The position numbers and the translations under genes are program-made. A stretch of 64,000 bases of DNA from Bacteroidales bacterium. Its GTDB lineage: Bacteria > Bacteroidota > Bacteroidia > Bacteroidales > F082. Location of the stretch: contig JACFNF010000011.1 of the NCBI GenBank assembly GCA_019454985.1, positions 1-64,000 on the forward strand. The letters are read 5' to 3'. The notes under the pieces are model-generated. The model did no database searches, was not told the DNA's origin, and was given only the letters and a program-made list of their open reading frames with translations. Each line of letters starts with the position of its first letter. Positions within the stretch are counted from its first letter, which is position 1. Below, piece by piece: positions 52,481-60,843 of this stretch.

Positions 52481-54004
52481 TTATTTTACAAAACGCATGG
52501 ATTTGCTGAACCGGATTTTCCCGCCAAAGAGAGGCTTGTTTTTGTCGAGCGAGAGCCAGACAAAAACGGCTTTTCCAACCACGTGATCTTCGGGTACAAA
52601 GCCCCAATAACGCGAATCGGCCGAATTGTGGCGGTTGTCGCCCATCATCCAATAATAGTTCATCTTAAATGTATAGTGATCTGCCGGCTTGCCATTGATC
52701 AAAATAGCGCTGTCCTGTACCTGAAGGGCGTTGCCTTCATAGGTTTGAATGATGCGTTCGTAGAGGGGCAGATTTTTCAGATTGAGCTCAACAGTCTGGC
52801 CGGCTTTTGGAATTTCGAGCGGGCCAAAATTATCCACATTCCAGGGATAATCGCTGCTGTTTGGGAATATTTCGGGATTCCATTCTCCGGCCGGGTCGGT
52901 AATACGGCTCACTTCTTTGATGGTGGGCAATGCCCTGAGTTGGTTGGCTACTTGTTCGCTAATCCAGAAAGTGTATTCGCCATAAACGGCATTGGTTTTC
53001 CCTTCGGTGATGTCATACTTTTCAAGCGTTTTTGGGTTGATCGTACTGCCATCCGTCACCACCTTATAGCGATATTGGATGATGCCAGGTGTGGGGTTGG
53101 GCTGTCCGTTCACACTCAGTTCGCCATTGGTAATCTGAATCACATCGCCGGGCAAACCAACACAGCGTTTGATATAGTTCTCCCGTTTATCCACCGGGCG
53201 GGCAATGATTTTACCGAAATTACGCTCGTCGCTCCACACCCGGTTACGACCATATTCCCTGACCAACGAATAATAACTCACATTACTCTGGAAACGAACA
53301 CTCAGGGTGTCTCCTGCCGGATAATTGAACACCACGGCATCATTACGCTGGATTTTTCCTAAACCCGGAAAACGGTAATATGGCCATTTGATCCATTCCA
53401 CATACGATTTGGCCGTCTCGCTGAATGGCATGGTGTGGTGAACAAACGGAAACGAAAGCGGTGTGTTTGGTAGTCGTGGCCCGTAGCTCATCTTGCTCAC
53501 AAAAAGGAAGTCGCCCACCAACAACGATTTCTCCATGCTTGAGGTGGGGATGGTGTATGCTTCAAACAAAAAAGTACGGATAATAGTGGCCGCAACAACG
53601 GCAAACAAAATGGCGTCAACCCATTCGCGAACCGGGCCTTTTTTAACTCTTTTGATCGTGGTCGGATCTTGATAACGTGCGTCTTTTTCGTCGGATAAAA
53701 GAGGCAGATATATGAATGGAAATACCGCAACCACGATGTGTTCCCAAAGCTTGTTCTTCCCGAAAGCTTTCACCAACTCAATGAGCATCAGCATGTAAAC
53801 AAAGTAGTTGATAAAAGGTATCCACAGCAGAAGAAACCACCAGAAAGGTTTCTTAATAAGCTGAAGCAGAACAAATAAATTGTAATACGGGATAAGGGTG
53901 ACGTACCCTTTTTGCCCGGCCTTCTCAAAAACTTTCCATCCAAACACGGTTGGAATAGTGAGCAGGGCAGGAAGAAGAAGAACAAGTTGAAGCATTTTTT
54001 CCAA
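52481..54004 (-). CDS. lepB: Signal peptidase I with N-terminal DUF5684-like membrane domain
   Basis: 507 residues, long for LepB. About 110 N-terminal residues form three or four membrane helices (LIPYYNLFVLLQL, WWFLLLWIPFINYFVYML) of the DUF5684 type. Then comes the S26 peptidase: membrane anchor, catalytic Ser in IPTSSMEKSL, catalytic Lys in YIKRCVGLPGD, and GDNRHNSADSRYWG. An insertion of about 150 residues lies between the last two boxes. It cleaves signal peptides of exported proteins. It lies 100 bp after dapB. Confidence 0.93.
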   Translation of the reverse strand: MEKMLQLVLLLPALLTIPTVFGWKVFEKAGQKGYVTLIPYYNLFVLLQLIKKPFWWFLLLWIPFINYFVYMLMLIELVKAFGKNKLWEHIVVAVFPFIYLPLLSDEKDARYQDPTTIKRVKKGPVREWVDAILFAVVAATIIRTFLFEAYTIPTSSMEKSLLVGDFLFVSKMSYGPRLPNTPLSFPFVHHTMPFSETAKSYVEWIKWPYYRFPGLGKIQRNDAVVFNYPAGDTLSVRFQSNVSYYSLVREYGRNRVWSDERNFGKIIARPVDKRENYIKRCVGLPGDVIQITNGELSVNGQPNPTPGIIQYRYKVVTDGSTINPKTLEKYDITEGKTNAVYGEYTFWISEQVANQLRALPTIKEVSRITDPAGEWNPEIFPNSSDYPWNVDNFGPLEIPKAGQTVELNLKNLPLYERIIQTYEGNALQVQDSAILINGKPADHYTFKMNYYWMMGDNRHNSADSRYWGFVPEDHVVGKAVFVWLSLDKNKPLFGGKIRFSKSMRFVK

Positions 54005-54104
54005 GTTAAGAGGCGGCTAAATTAAAAAGAAAAGGGTTTTGGTATCTATCTTTTTGAGTTAATAATTCATAATCAGCAGGATGCGTATCGGGCTGTGCAA
54101 GTGT

Positions 54105-54833
54105 TTACCAATTGAGGTTCAAAAGATCATCCATCGTAAAAATACCTTTACGCCCAATGACAAATTCGGCAGCCATCACTGCCCCAAGCGCAAATCCCCG
54201 CCGATTAAAAGCTTCGTGACGTAATGAAATCATTTCATCGGGCGAACTGGTCGTAATCTGATGAATGCCATTCACTTCGCCAATGCGCTCCACTTCGATG
54301 TGAAGCTGATTTTTGTTTTCAGTCTTCTCTATCGTCCAACCGGTCAGTTCCTTGTGATGCTCCAGGATATCGTTGGCTAATCGGATGGCAGTTCCGCTCG
54401 GAGCATCAACTTTGTGAATATGATGGATTTCGGAAATATTGATCGTGAATCCGGTATTTCGTGTCATCTTTGCCAATTGCCGGTTCAGGGCAAAGGCAAT
54501 ATTCATGCCGATGGAAAAATTAGGTGCGTAAAACAGGCAATGGTCGCCCCGGATAACGTCATGCTGAATTTCGGGAAGCCGTTCGTGCCATCCGGTTGTG
54601 CCTTCCACAACCGGCAAGCCCATTGCAAAACAGCTTTTTATGTTGGTCTCCACTGCTTCCGGCTGGCTGAAATCAATGGCAACATTTCCATCATGTTTTT
54701 TTTTGACTAAGAGGTTCAGCTCTCCAGCATTGTCAATGATCTCAATGATACGATGCCCGCGCTCAATGGCAATGCTTTCAATCATCCTGCCCATCCGGCC
54801 GTAACCGATAAGCACAATTCGAAGAGGTTCCAT
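54105..54833 (-). CDS. dapB: 4-hydroxy-tetrahydrodipicolinate reductase
   Basis: 242 residues, shorter than the E. coli enzyme, as usual in Bacteroidetes. NAD(P)-binding LIGYGRMGRMIE, FSQPEAVETN, GTTGWHERL, SIGMNIAFALNR, and the active-site segment EIHHIHKVDAPSGTA with the catalytic Lys. It makes tetrahydrodipicolinate for lysine and meso-diaminopimelate synthesis. It is 2 bp from the DUF5683 gene, so they are co-transcribed. Confidence 0.96.
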   Translation of the reverse strand: MEPLRIVLIGYGRMGRMIESIAIERGHRIIEIIDNAGELNLLVKKKHDGNVAIDFSQPEAVETNIKSCFAMGLPVVEGTTGWHERLPEIQHDVIRGDHCLFYAPNFSIGMNIAFALNRQLAKMTRNTGFTINISEIHHIHKVDAPSGTAIRLANDILEHHKELTGWTIEKTENKNQLHIEVERIGEVNGIHQITTSSPDEMISLRHEAFNRRGFALGAVMAAEFVIGRKGIFTMDDLLNLNW

Positions 54834-54835
54834 GA

Positions 54836-55423
54836 TCAGAATTTCAGGTTAATGCTTACTCCAACGACAGGTGACATAATTGTGGCTGCTGCACCGGAAA
54901 CGTTTGTAATGGGGTGGCTCGGTTGTACAGATGGCTCGACTTGAAGGCTCAGGTTGTCCGAAATGTCGTAATCAAAAAAATGGGCATCAACGGTAGCATC
55001 TACTATATTCAGCAAATACCATACTCCAGTCAGTATCCAGCTTAGCTCCACATTCCGACGATAATAATCGCGTATTGAAATTAAATCTGTCTCAGAATAA
55101 CGACCAACGTATTTATTTTCAGTAGGATAGTCGGCGCCTGTAGAAACATAAACAAAGGCATCTTTGGCAAGGCGATATTCCGTGGTGTTGATTGAGACCA
55201 AATAACCAAGTCCGGCAAAGCCACCATATACAATTGGAATTTTCCAGTATTTACGATTGTAGGCCTGACCAAGTCCGGGTAAAACGGCTGAGTAAATGGA
55301 GGCTTTGTGAGGCGAATGAGTTTTTCTAAAATCGCTCCCATGGGCTGTAGCAACTTCCTGCGCCGGCAAAATGATGGGCCAAAAAATGATGGCCCACAGA
55401 AGGTGCAACAGGACAGGCCTCAT
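54836..55423 (-). CDS. DUF5683 family protein
   Basis: 195 residues, with a signal peptide or N-terminal helix ending at LPAQ. It has the DUF5683 motif ASIYSAVLPGLGQAYNRKYWKIPIVYGG, two or three hydrophobic segments (one near YLVSI, one SWILTGVWYLLNIVDATVDA) and a beta-rich C terminus ending SINLKF. The function is unknown. Its place between parB and dapB recurs in Bacteroidetes. It may sit in the envelope; the start is 3 bp after parB. Confidence 0.8.
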   Translation of the reverse strand: MRPVLLHLLWAIIFWPIILPAQEVATAHGSDFRKTHSPHKASIYSAVLPGLGQAYNRKYWKIPIVYGGFAGLGYLVSINTTEYRLAKDAFVYVSTGADYPTENKYVGRYSETDLISIRDYYRRNVELSWILTGVWYLLNIVDATVDAHFFDYDISDNLSLQVEPSVQPSHPITNVSGAAATIMSPVVGVSINLKF

Positions 55424-55426
55424 GGT

Positions 55427-56329
55427 TTATGAAAGGTTGTTGAGTTTGGACATAATGCGTTCAAACTCACTGTCGTTGCTGAAATCAATGACGATACTGC
55501 CTTTTCCACTGGCCGACCTTTTTATGTCAACCTTTGCATTGATTTTTTCGGCAAATTGTTTTGCTTGCTGTTTGAAAATCAACGGGATGGTCTGAACGGC
55601 AGCCTTCTTTTCTTTAGGTGCGGGATTGTTCAGGTTTCTGACGATGGCCTCGGTCTGTCTGACATTTAACTCGTTGTCAATGATTCTCTGAAGGATGGTA
55701 AGCTGATCCACGTCCGATTCGATGTTGATCAGGGCGCGTGCGTGCCCCATGCTGATGTGTCCGTCGCGCAGGGCAATCTGCACTTCGGGCGGGAGCTTGA
55801 GCAACCTCAGGAAATTTGTGATTGTGCTACGGTTCTTTCCTACCTTTTCGCTCAGTTGTTCCTGAGTGAGGTTGCACTCTTCGAGCAAGCGTTGATAAGA
55901 AATGGCCACCTCAATGGCGTTGAGGTTTTCGCGGTGGATATTTTCGATGAGTGCCATTTCGAGCATCTGCTCATCATTGGCAATGCGGATAAACACCGGA
56001 ATTGTCGTCAGCCCTGCAAGCCTTGAGGCTCTGAGTCTTCGCTCGCCCGAGATGAGCTGATATTTGTCAACATCCACTTTGCGTACCGTAACGGGCTGGA
56101 TCACACCTTGCGACTGAATAGAAGCAGCCAGCTCGCGAAGCGCCATGTCGTCAAACTCGCTGCGGGGCTGAAACGGATTAGCCGTAATCTTATCTAATTC
56201 AATCTCGGCTATCGCTCCGGCAACATAATTGCCCGAAATATCGGTGGAGGTAATATCCGTTTCGGGACTTTGCAAAATTGCTTCGAGCCCTCTGCCTAAT
56301 CCGCGTTTTTTGTATTTGTCCTGACTCAC
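55427..56329 (-). CDS. parB: Chromosome-partitioning protein ParB
   Basis: 300 residues. It starts KKRGLGRGLEAIL (the ParA-contact Arg-rich region), then the CTPase/N domain (ISGERRLRASRLAGLTTIPVFIR), helix-turn-helix (LTQEQLSEKVGKNRSTITNFLRLL) and C-terminal dimerisation domain. ParB loads at parS and recruits ParA and condensin. I found no obvious parS palindrome in the window. Confidence 0.96.
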   Translation of the reverse strand: MSQDKYKKRGLGRGLEAILQSPETDITSTDISGNYVAGAIAEIELDKITANPFQPRSEFDDMALRELAASIQSQGVIQPVTVRKVDVDKYQLISGERRLRASRLAGLTTIPVFIRIANDEQMLEMALIENIHRENLNAIEVAISYQRLLEECNLTQEQLSEKVGKNRSTITNFLRLLKLPPEVQIALRDGHISMGHARALINIESDVDQLTILQRIIDNELNVRQTEAIVRNLNNPAPKEKKAAVQTIPLIFKQQAKQFAEKINAKVDIKRSASGKGSIVIDFSNDSEFERIMSKLNNLS

Positions 56330-56358
56330 CTTATTAAATCCTTCTATATTTCAAAATG

Positions 56359-57144
56359 TTATTCATTCGATTGTTTGACCAGATGATTCTTCTGGAGAAT
56401 TTCTCTGGCAAGATTCAGGTAGTTGATGGCACCTGTGCTGGTGGCATCGTGCATGATGATGGTTTCGCCAAAACTTGGCGCCTCGCTCAGTCGGGTGTTT
56501 CGGTTAATGATGGTGTCGAAAACCATTTGCTGGAAATGGGTCTTCACCTCGTCAACTACCTGACGCGAAAGTCGTAAACGACCGTCGTACATAGTCAGCA
56601 GAATACCCTCGATGTCGAGGGACGGATTCAGTCGCGACTGAACTATCTTGATGGTGTTCAGTAGTTTGCCTAACCCTTCGAGTGCAAAATATTCGCATTG
56701 TACAGGGATGATTACCGAGTCGGACGCCGTGAGTGCATTCACCGTGATCAGCCCAAGCGAAGGACTGCAATCAATGATGATAAATTCGTAATCGTCTTTT
56801 ATTTTATCAATCACCCGACGCATCATCGTTTCGCGCACACTCAGATTAATCATCTCAATCTCAGCGCCTACAAGGTCAATATGTGCTGGTAGCAGCATGA
56901 GGTTGGGCGTATTGGTCTCGCGAATCACCTGCCGCGGGTCAAGGTCTTCAATTATGCACTCATACACACTCGAGGTCACCTCGCGGGGATCGTAACCCAA
57001 ACCCGAAGTGGCATTGGCCTGTGGATCGGAATCAATCAACAAGGTTTTGTATTCGAGGACGGCTAAACTGGCAGCTAAATTAATGGCCGTAGTGGTTTTT
57101 CCGACTCCTCCTTTTTGATTTGTTATGGCAATGGTTTTACCCAT
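56359..57144 (-). CDS. parA: Chromosome-partitioning ATPase ParA (Soj)
   Basis: 261 residues. Deviant Walker A NQKGGVGKTTTAINLAA, Walker A' IDSDPQANATSGLG, and Walker B-like IIDCSPSLGLITVNAL. ParA binds DNA with ATP and drives origin segregation with ParB. First gene of the par-dap-lep run; 29 bp precede parB. Confidence 0.97.
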   Translation of the reverse strand: MGKTIAITNQKGGVGKTTTAINLAASLAVLEYKTLLIDSDPQANATSGLGYDPREVTSSVYECIIEDLDPRQVIRETNTPNLMLLPAHIDLVGAEIEMINLSVRETMMRRVIDKIKDDYEFIIIDCSPSLGLITVNALTASDSVIIPVQCEYFALEGLGKLLNTIKIVQSRLNPSLDIEGILLTMYDGRLRLSRQVVDEVKTHFQQMVFDTIINRNTRLSEAPSFGETIIMHDATSTGAINYLNLAREILQKNHLVKQSNE

Positions 57145-57197
57145 AAATCATTGTAAGTTTGAAAGATATCAACTTTGCGATGGCGCAACAGGGGTAC

Positions 57198-57205
57198 AAA
57201 AATAG
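57198..57205 (-). promoter_or_regulatory. -7 box of the parA operon
   Basis: TATTTTTG on the minus strand, 53 bp before the parA ATG. No -33 TTTG at normal distance. Confidence 0.45.
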
Positions 57206-57321
57206 TCAAATTTTACCTTCTTTGGTTTGTAAACCGGCTAATTGATCCAAAATCCAAAACCTGACAAAATAGTTGTATCGTTTTGAAAACGGCAGGCAGA
57301 GCCTATGAATCAGTTCTGGGT

Positions 57322-57660
57322 TTAACTCAAATCTTCAAATGAAAAATCATCGGTAAAATCCTGTTTATCCTCGCTTTCGCTGTGATAATCGGCAGGGTAT
57401 TCTCCGGTTTCGATGAAATGCATCGCTTCGTCTAACCCTTTGAAAAACTTTTCAAAATCTTCTTTATATAGAAATAACTTGTGCTTTTCGTAGTAAAACC
57501 GGCCAAGTTCATTGTTGAACCTTCTTTTACTCTCGGTGATGGTAAGATATTTCTCGTCGTCGCGGGTGACTTTTACATCAAAAAAATAAGTCCGTTTTCC
57601 GGCCCTCACTGCTCTCGAAAATAATCCGTCCCTATTTTCCTGGTTTTCACTTATTTCCAT
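57322..57660 (-). CDS. DUF3276 PUR-domain nucleic-acid-binding protein
   Basis: 112 residues: GLFSRAVRAGKRTYFFDVKVTRDDEKYLTITESKR-type PUR repeat (first part only quoted in pieces: SRAVRAGKRTYFFDV, YLTITESKRRF), HKLFLYKEDFEKFF, and an acidic tail. PUR repeats bind single-stranded nucleic acid; the Bacteroidetes and spirochaete forms are dimers. Its targets are unknown here. It is monocistronic, with a -7 box and a divergent partner (the E2 gene). Confidence 0.9.
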   Translation of the reverse strand: MEISENQENRDGLFSRAVRAGKRTYFFDVKVTRDDEKYLTITESKRRFNNELGRFYYEKHKLFLYKEDFEKFFKGLDEAMHFIETGEYPADYHSESEDKQDFTDDFSFEDLS

Positions 57661-57697
57661 TCGAAATCGTATTTGTTTTCAATCATTTTGAACTTAG

Positions 57698-57705
57698 CAA
57701 AGGTA
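57698..57705 (-). promoter_or_regulatory. -7 box of the PUR-domain gene
   Basis: TACCTTTG on the minus strand fits TAnnTTTG, 37 bp before the ATG. Confidence 0.45.
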
Positions 57706-57847
57706 AAAAAACTTTGAAACATTTTCTTTTGCCGACAGATTATTCCGCATTTTTATTGCCTGTTACTAGCATCAGAGTCATCATACTTAAACGGTTGGGA
57801 AAATACGGCCTGCCTCACACTGAAAACCGGACAAACAAAAAATATCG

Positions 57848-57855
57848 TAATTTTG
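57848..57855 (+). promoter_or_regulatory. -7 box of the E2 gene
   Basis: TAATTTTG fits TAnnTTTG, 72 bp before the ATG. No -33 TTTG. Confidence 0.45.
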
Positions 57856-57927
57856 CCTTTCGTTTTGAACAAAATTGCGTTTCAAGCATTTTCGTAAAGT
57901 AAAAGAGTAAATTCAAACAAAGGATAT

Positions 57928-59229
57928 ATGGCAACATTTGAAATTATTATGCCTAAGCTTGGCGAGAGCATCATCGAAGCCACCATTACACGTTGGATCA
58001 AACAGCCCGGCGACATGATAGCCGAGGACGATGCAATAGTTGAAATTGCGACGGATAAGGTGGATTCTGAAATTCCGTCGCCAGTTGAAGGCAAATTGAT
58101 CAAACATCTTTTTCAGGTGGGCGATGTGGTGGCTGTTGGAACTCCTATTGCCATCATTTCGCTTGATGGTTCAGATGAGGTTTCTGAGGCTGCTGCCGAA
58201 GTGGCCGCTGCCCCGACCGAAGTTCCGTTTGTCCCCGAACCTACAAGCCCGAAAGAAGAAACCACCATACCAGAAAGCGGCCGCTTCTATTCACCTTTGG
58301 TAAAAAGCATTGCCCGCGAAGAGGGTATTTCGATTGCCGAGCTTGATAAAATTGCTGGAAGCGGCAAAGACGGGCGTGTTACCAAGGACGATGTGCTGGA
58401 CTATTTGAAATCGCGCGGAACCGTGTTGCCTGCCGTGCAGCCAATACAGGCTGTTCAGGCTCCCCAGCCGGCCAAACCGGCCGTTGCCCGTGCCGAAGCC
58501 CCGAAAGTGACCAGCGAAAGCGGCGATACCATCGTCGAAATGGATCGCATGCGACGCCTGATTGCCGACCATATGGTAATGTCAAAACAAGTTTCGCCTC
58601 ACGTCACCTCGTTTATTGATGTGGATGTGACCAATATCGTCAACTGGCGCAACAAGGTGAAAGACAGCTTCCAGAAAAAAGAAGGCGAAAAAATTACTTA
58701 TACTCCCATCTTTTTTGAGGCTACTGCAAAAGCCCTTAAAGAATATCCACAGATTAATGCCTCAGTGGATGGGTACAACATCATCCTGCGCAAAAATATC
58801 AATATCGGCATGGCTACAGCTTTGCCAAGCGGAAACCTGATTGTTCCCGTAATTAAAAATGTGGATGAGAAAAGCCTGCTTGGAATCACCAAAAATGTGA
58901 ACGATCTGGCTGCCAGAGCCCGTGCAAATAAACTTCAACCCGATGAAATTCAGGGAGGTACTTTCACTATTACTAATTTTGGTTCGTTCGACAGCCTTAC
59001 CGGAACACCTATTATCAATCAGCCTCAGGTAGCCATTCTGGCCGTCGGTGCAATCCGCAAACAACCTGCCGTCATCGAGACCTCGTATGGCGATGTCATT
59101 GCCATCCGTCATATCATGATCCTTGCTTTGGCCTACGACCATCGCGTGGTTGACGGCGCTTTGGCAGGGATGTTCCTGAAAAAGATGAAAGACCTCCTTG
59201 AAGGCTTTGATCCGGAACGAAGCATTTAA
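57928..59229 (+). CDS. Dihydrolipoamide acyltransferase (E2) of a 2-oxo acid dehydrogenase
   Basis: 433 residues. One lipoyl domain with the lipoylated Lys44 in EIATDKVDSEIPSPVEG, a proline/alanine-rich linker, a peripheral-subunit-binding domain (about 122-160, YSPLVKSIAREEGI) and a catalytic domain with ALAYDHRVVDGALAGMFL (active-site His). It transfers the acyl group to CoA in a branched-chain, pyruvate or oxoglutarate dehydrogenase complex; which one cannot be told because no E1 or E3 gene adjoins it. A strong terminator follows. Confidence 0.93.
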   Translation: MATFEIIMPKLGESIIEATITRWIKQPGDMIAEDDAIVEIATDKVDSEIPSPVEGKLIKHLFQVGDVVAVGTPIAIISLDGSDEVSEAAAEVAAAPTEVPFVPEPTSPKEETTIPESGRFYSPLVKSIAREEGISIAELDKIAGSGKDGRVTKDDVLDYLKSRGTVLPAVQPIQAVQAPQPAKPAVARAEAPKVTSESGDTIVEMDRMRRLIADHMVMSKQVSPHVTSFIDVDVTNIVNWRNKVKDSFQKKEGEKITYTPIFFEATAKALKEYPQINASVDGYNIILRKNINIGMATALPSGNLIVPVIKNVDEKSLLGITKNVNDLAARARANKLQPDEIQGGTFTITNFGSFDSLTGTPIINQPQVAILAVGAIRKQPAVIETSYGDVIAIRHIMILALAYDHRVVDGALAGMFLKKMKDLLEGFDPERSI

Positions 59230-59249
59230 TCTGTAAAATATGAAACATT

Positions 59250-59281
59250 GGGTTGGGGAATACCCCAACCCTTATTTTTTT
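59250..59281 (+). terminator. Intrinsic terminator of the E2 gene
   Basis: 9-bp stem GGGTTGGGG/CCCCAACCC with loop AATA, followed by a long T run. The next start codon (59285) comes directly after the T run. Confidence 0.9.
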
Positions 59282-59284
59282 TCT

Positions 59285-60118
59285 ATGCAACTTCAACTGA
59301 AACGCCCGTTGGCTTTTTTCGACCTTGAAACAACAGGTCTGAACATTACGACTGACCGCCTGATTGAAATCAGTGTATTGCGGGTACAACCCGATGGGAG
59401 GGAGGAACAAAAGACCTGGCGGGTGAACCCCGGAATTCCGATTCCGCCGCAATCTTCGGCTATCCACAAGATTACGGATGCCGATGTGCAAAACCTTCCA
59501 ACCTTCAGGGAGATAGGTCGCGAAGTGGCACAGTTTCTACTGGGATGTGATCTGGCCGGATACAACGCCCTGAAGTTTGATATCCCGGTGTTGATGGAAG
59601 AATTTCTTCGTGCCGATATTCCGTTTGATCTATCGAACCGTAGTATGATTGATGTGCAGAATATTTTCATGAAAATGGAGCCACGCACACTCAAAGGCGC
59701 TTACCGTTTTTTTTGCGGGAAAGAACTCACTGATGCACATTCGGCCGAAGCTGATACTTATGCCACCTTCGAAATTCTGAAAGCTCAGTTAGATCGTTAT
59801 GAATTTGCTACATATGAGGATCAGGAAGGCAATTTGACAAAACCTGTCGTGAACGATGTAAAAGCCCTGCATGAATTCTCAGCACATCATCGTTTTGCCG
59901 ACCTCGCCGGCCAGATTATCTACGATCAATCGGGCGATGAAGTGTTTAACTTTGGAAAACATAAAGGGAAAAGCGTTTCGGAAGTCTTTCTGAACGAGCC
60001 CTCCTATTACGACTGGATGATGAAGGGCGAATTCCCGCTTTTTACCAAAAAACTGATCACCGGAATCCGACTCAGGATGTCTGGTCGAAATGTGCAACTG
60101 TCAAACAATAAGGCATAG
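59285..60118 (+). CDS. DEDD-family 3'-5' exonuclease (DnaQ-like)
   Basis: 277 residues from the ATG at 59285; an ATG 15 codons upstream is in frame but would translate the terminator stem. Exo I motif FFDLETTGLN, IHKITDADVQNLP, GYNALKFDIPVL, and exo III HSAEADTYATFEIL, giving the DEDDh-type residue set. A C-terminal region (about 205-277, DEVFNFGKHKGKSVSEVF) is an extra domain seen in Bacteroidetes exonucleases of this size. Probable DNA or RNA 3'-5' exonuclease; the substrate is not clear. Confidence 0.88.
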   Translation: MQLQLKRPLAFFDLETTGLNITTDRLIEISVLRVQPDGREEQKTWRVNPGIPIPPQSSAIHKITDADVQNLPTFREIGREVAQFLLGCDLAGYNALKFDIPVLMEEFLRADIPFDLSNRSMIDVQNIFMKMEPRTLKGAYRFFCGKELTDAHSAEADTYATFEILKAQLDRYEFATYEDQEGNLTKPVVNDVKALHEFSAHHRFADLAGQIIYDQSGDEVFNFGKHKGKSVSEVFLNEPSYYDWMMKGEFPLFTKKLITGIRLRMSGRNVQLSNNKA

Positions 60119-60121
60119 AGC

Positions 60122-60733
60122 ATGAAGATTATTTGTATTGGCCGAAATTACCGGGAGCATGCGAAAGAATTGAACAATCCGCTTCCCGAAAAGCCCGTCT
60201 TTTTTATGAAACCAGATACGGCTTTGCTGCCCCCGCATAATCCCTTTTTCTACCCGTCGTTTACCAACGATCTGCATTATGAAGTGGAGCTGGTACTCAA
60301 AGTGTGTAAAAGCGGCCGTAGTATCGAAGAGAAATTTGCCCATAAATACTTCGATGAAATTGCTGTCGGGATTGATTTTACAGCCCGCGACCTGCAAGCC
60401 GAATGCAAACAAAAAGGGCTCCCCTGGGAAGTGGCAAAAGCTTTCGACTTCTCGGCTCCGGTAAGTCCATTTCAGCCTTTAAAAAATTTTAATCGGGATC
60501 AGGGAATACGGTTTGGCCTGAAAATCAATGATGAATGGCGACAATTGGGCAATAGCAACGATATGATTTTTTCGTTCGAGAAAATCATATCTTATGTCTC
60601 AGGTTTTGTCATGCTCCGACAGGGCGATTATATCTTTACAGGAACACCCGCCGGAGTAGGCCCAACCAAACTAAACGACCGTTTTGAGCTTTATCTCGAT
60701 GACAAACCGGTAATGCATTTTAATGTGAAGTAA
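60122..60733 (+). CDS. Fumarylacetoacetate hydrolase family protein
   Basis: 203 residues. FAH fold start IICIGRNYREHAKELNN, metal-site motif LHYEVELVLKV (Glu ligands) and Asp in GIDFTARDLQ, then GDYIFTGTPAGVGP. Small FAH proteins act as acylpyruvases or oxaloacetate decarboxylases, cleaving C-C bonds with Mg2+. It follows the exonuclease gene by 3 bp, probably as an operon; no metabolic neighbours narrow the substrate. Confidence 0.9.
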   Translation: MKIICIGRNYREHAKELNNPLPEKPVFFMKPDTALLPPHNPFFYPSFTNDLHYEVELVLKVCKSGRSIEEKFAHKYFDEIAVGIDFTARDLQAECKQKGLPWEVAKAFDFSAPVSPFQPLKNFNRDQGIRFGLKINDEWRQLGNSNDMIFSFEKIISYVSGFVMLRQGDYIFTGTPAGVGPTKLNDRFELYLDDKPVMHFNVK

Positions 60734-60815
60734 AACCGATTATCTGCGATTTTTTTTTGGTCTTTTTTTGACCGGGCCATCAGTTTTCTTGCATTATTCT
60801 GCGCATTTTTTGCTG

Positions 60816-60823
60816 TATCTTTG
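60816..60823 (+). promoter_or_regulatory. -7 box of the histidine kinase/response regulator pair
   Basis: TATCTTTG, an exact TAnnTTTG match, 20 bp before the ATG at 60844. CTTG lies 24 bp upstream. Confidence 0.45.
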
Positions 60824-60843
60824 TGGCAACTAAGATTTTATCA

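Noticed and set aside
52583-53362. 259-codon plus-strand ORF
   Set aside because: Antisense to lepB over its catalytic boxes; no independent start signal or motif.
55427-57321. parS site near parAB
   Set aside because: No palindrome close to the known parS consensus was seen; it may lie elsewhere.
57714-57902. 62-codon plus-strand ORF between the PUR-domain and E2 genes
   Set aside because: It spans the E2 -7 box, has no ribosome site and no motif; treated as intergenic.
59240-59284. Earlier ATG for the exonuclease
   Set aside because: It would translate through the stem and T tract of the E2 terminator; the exo I motif lies close after ATG 59285.
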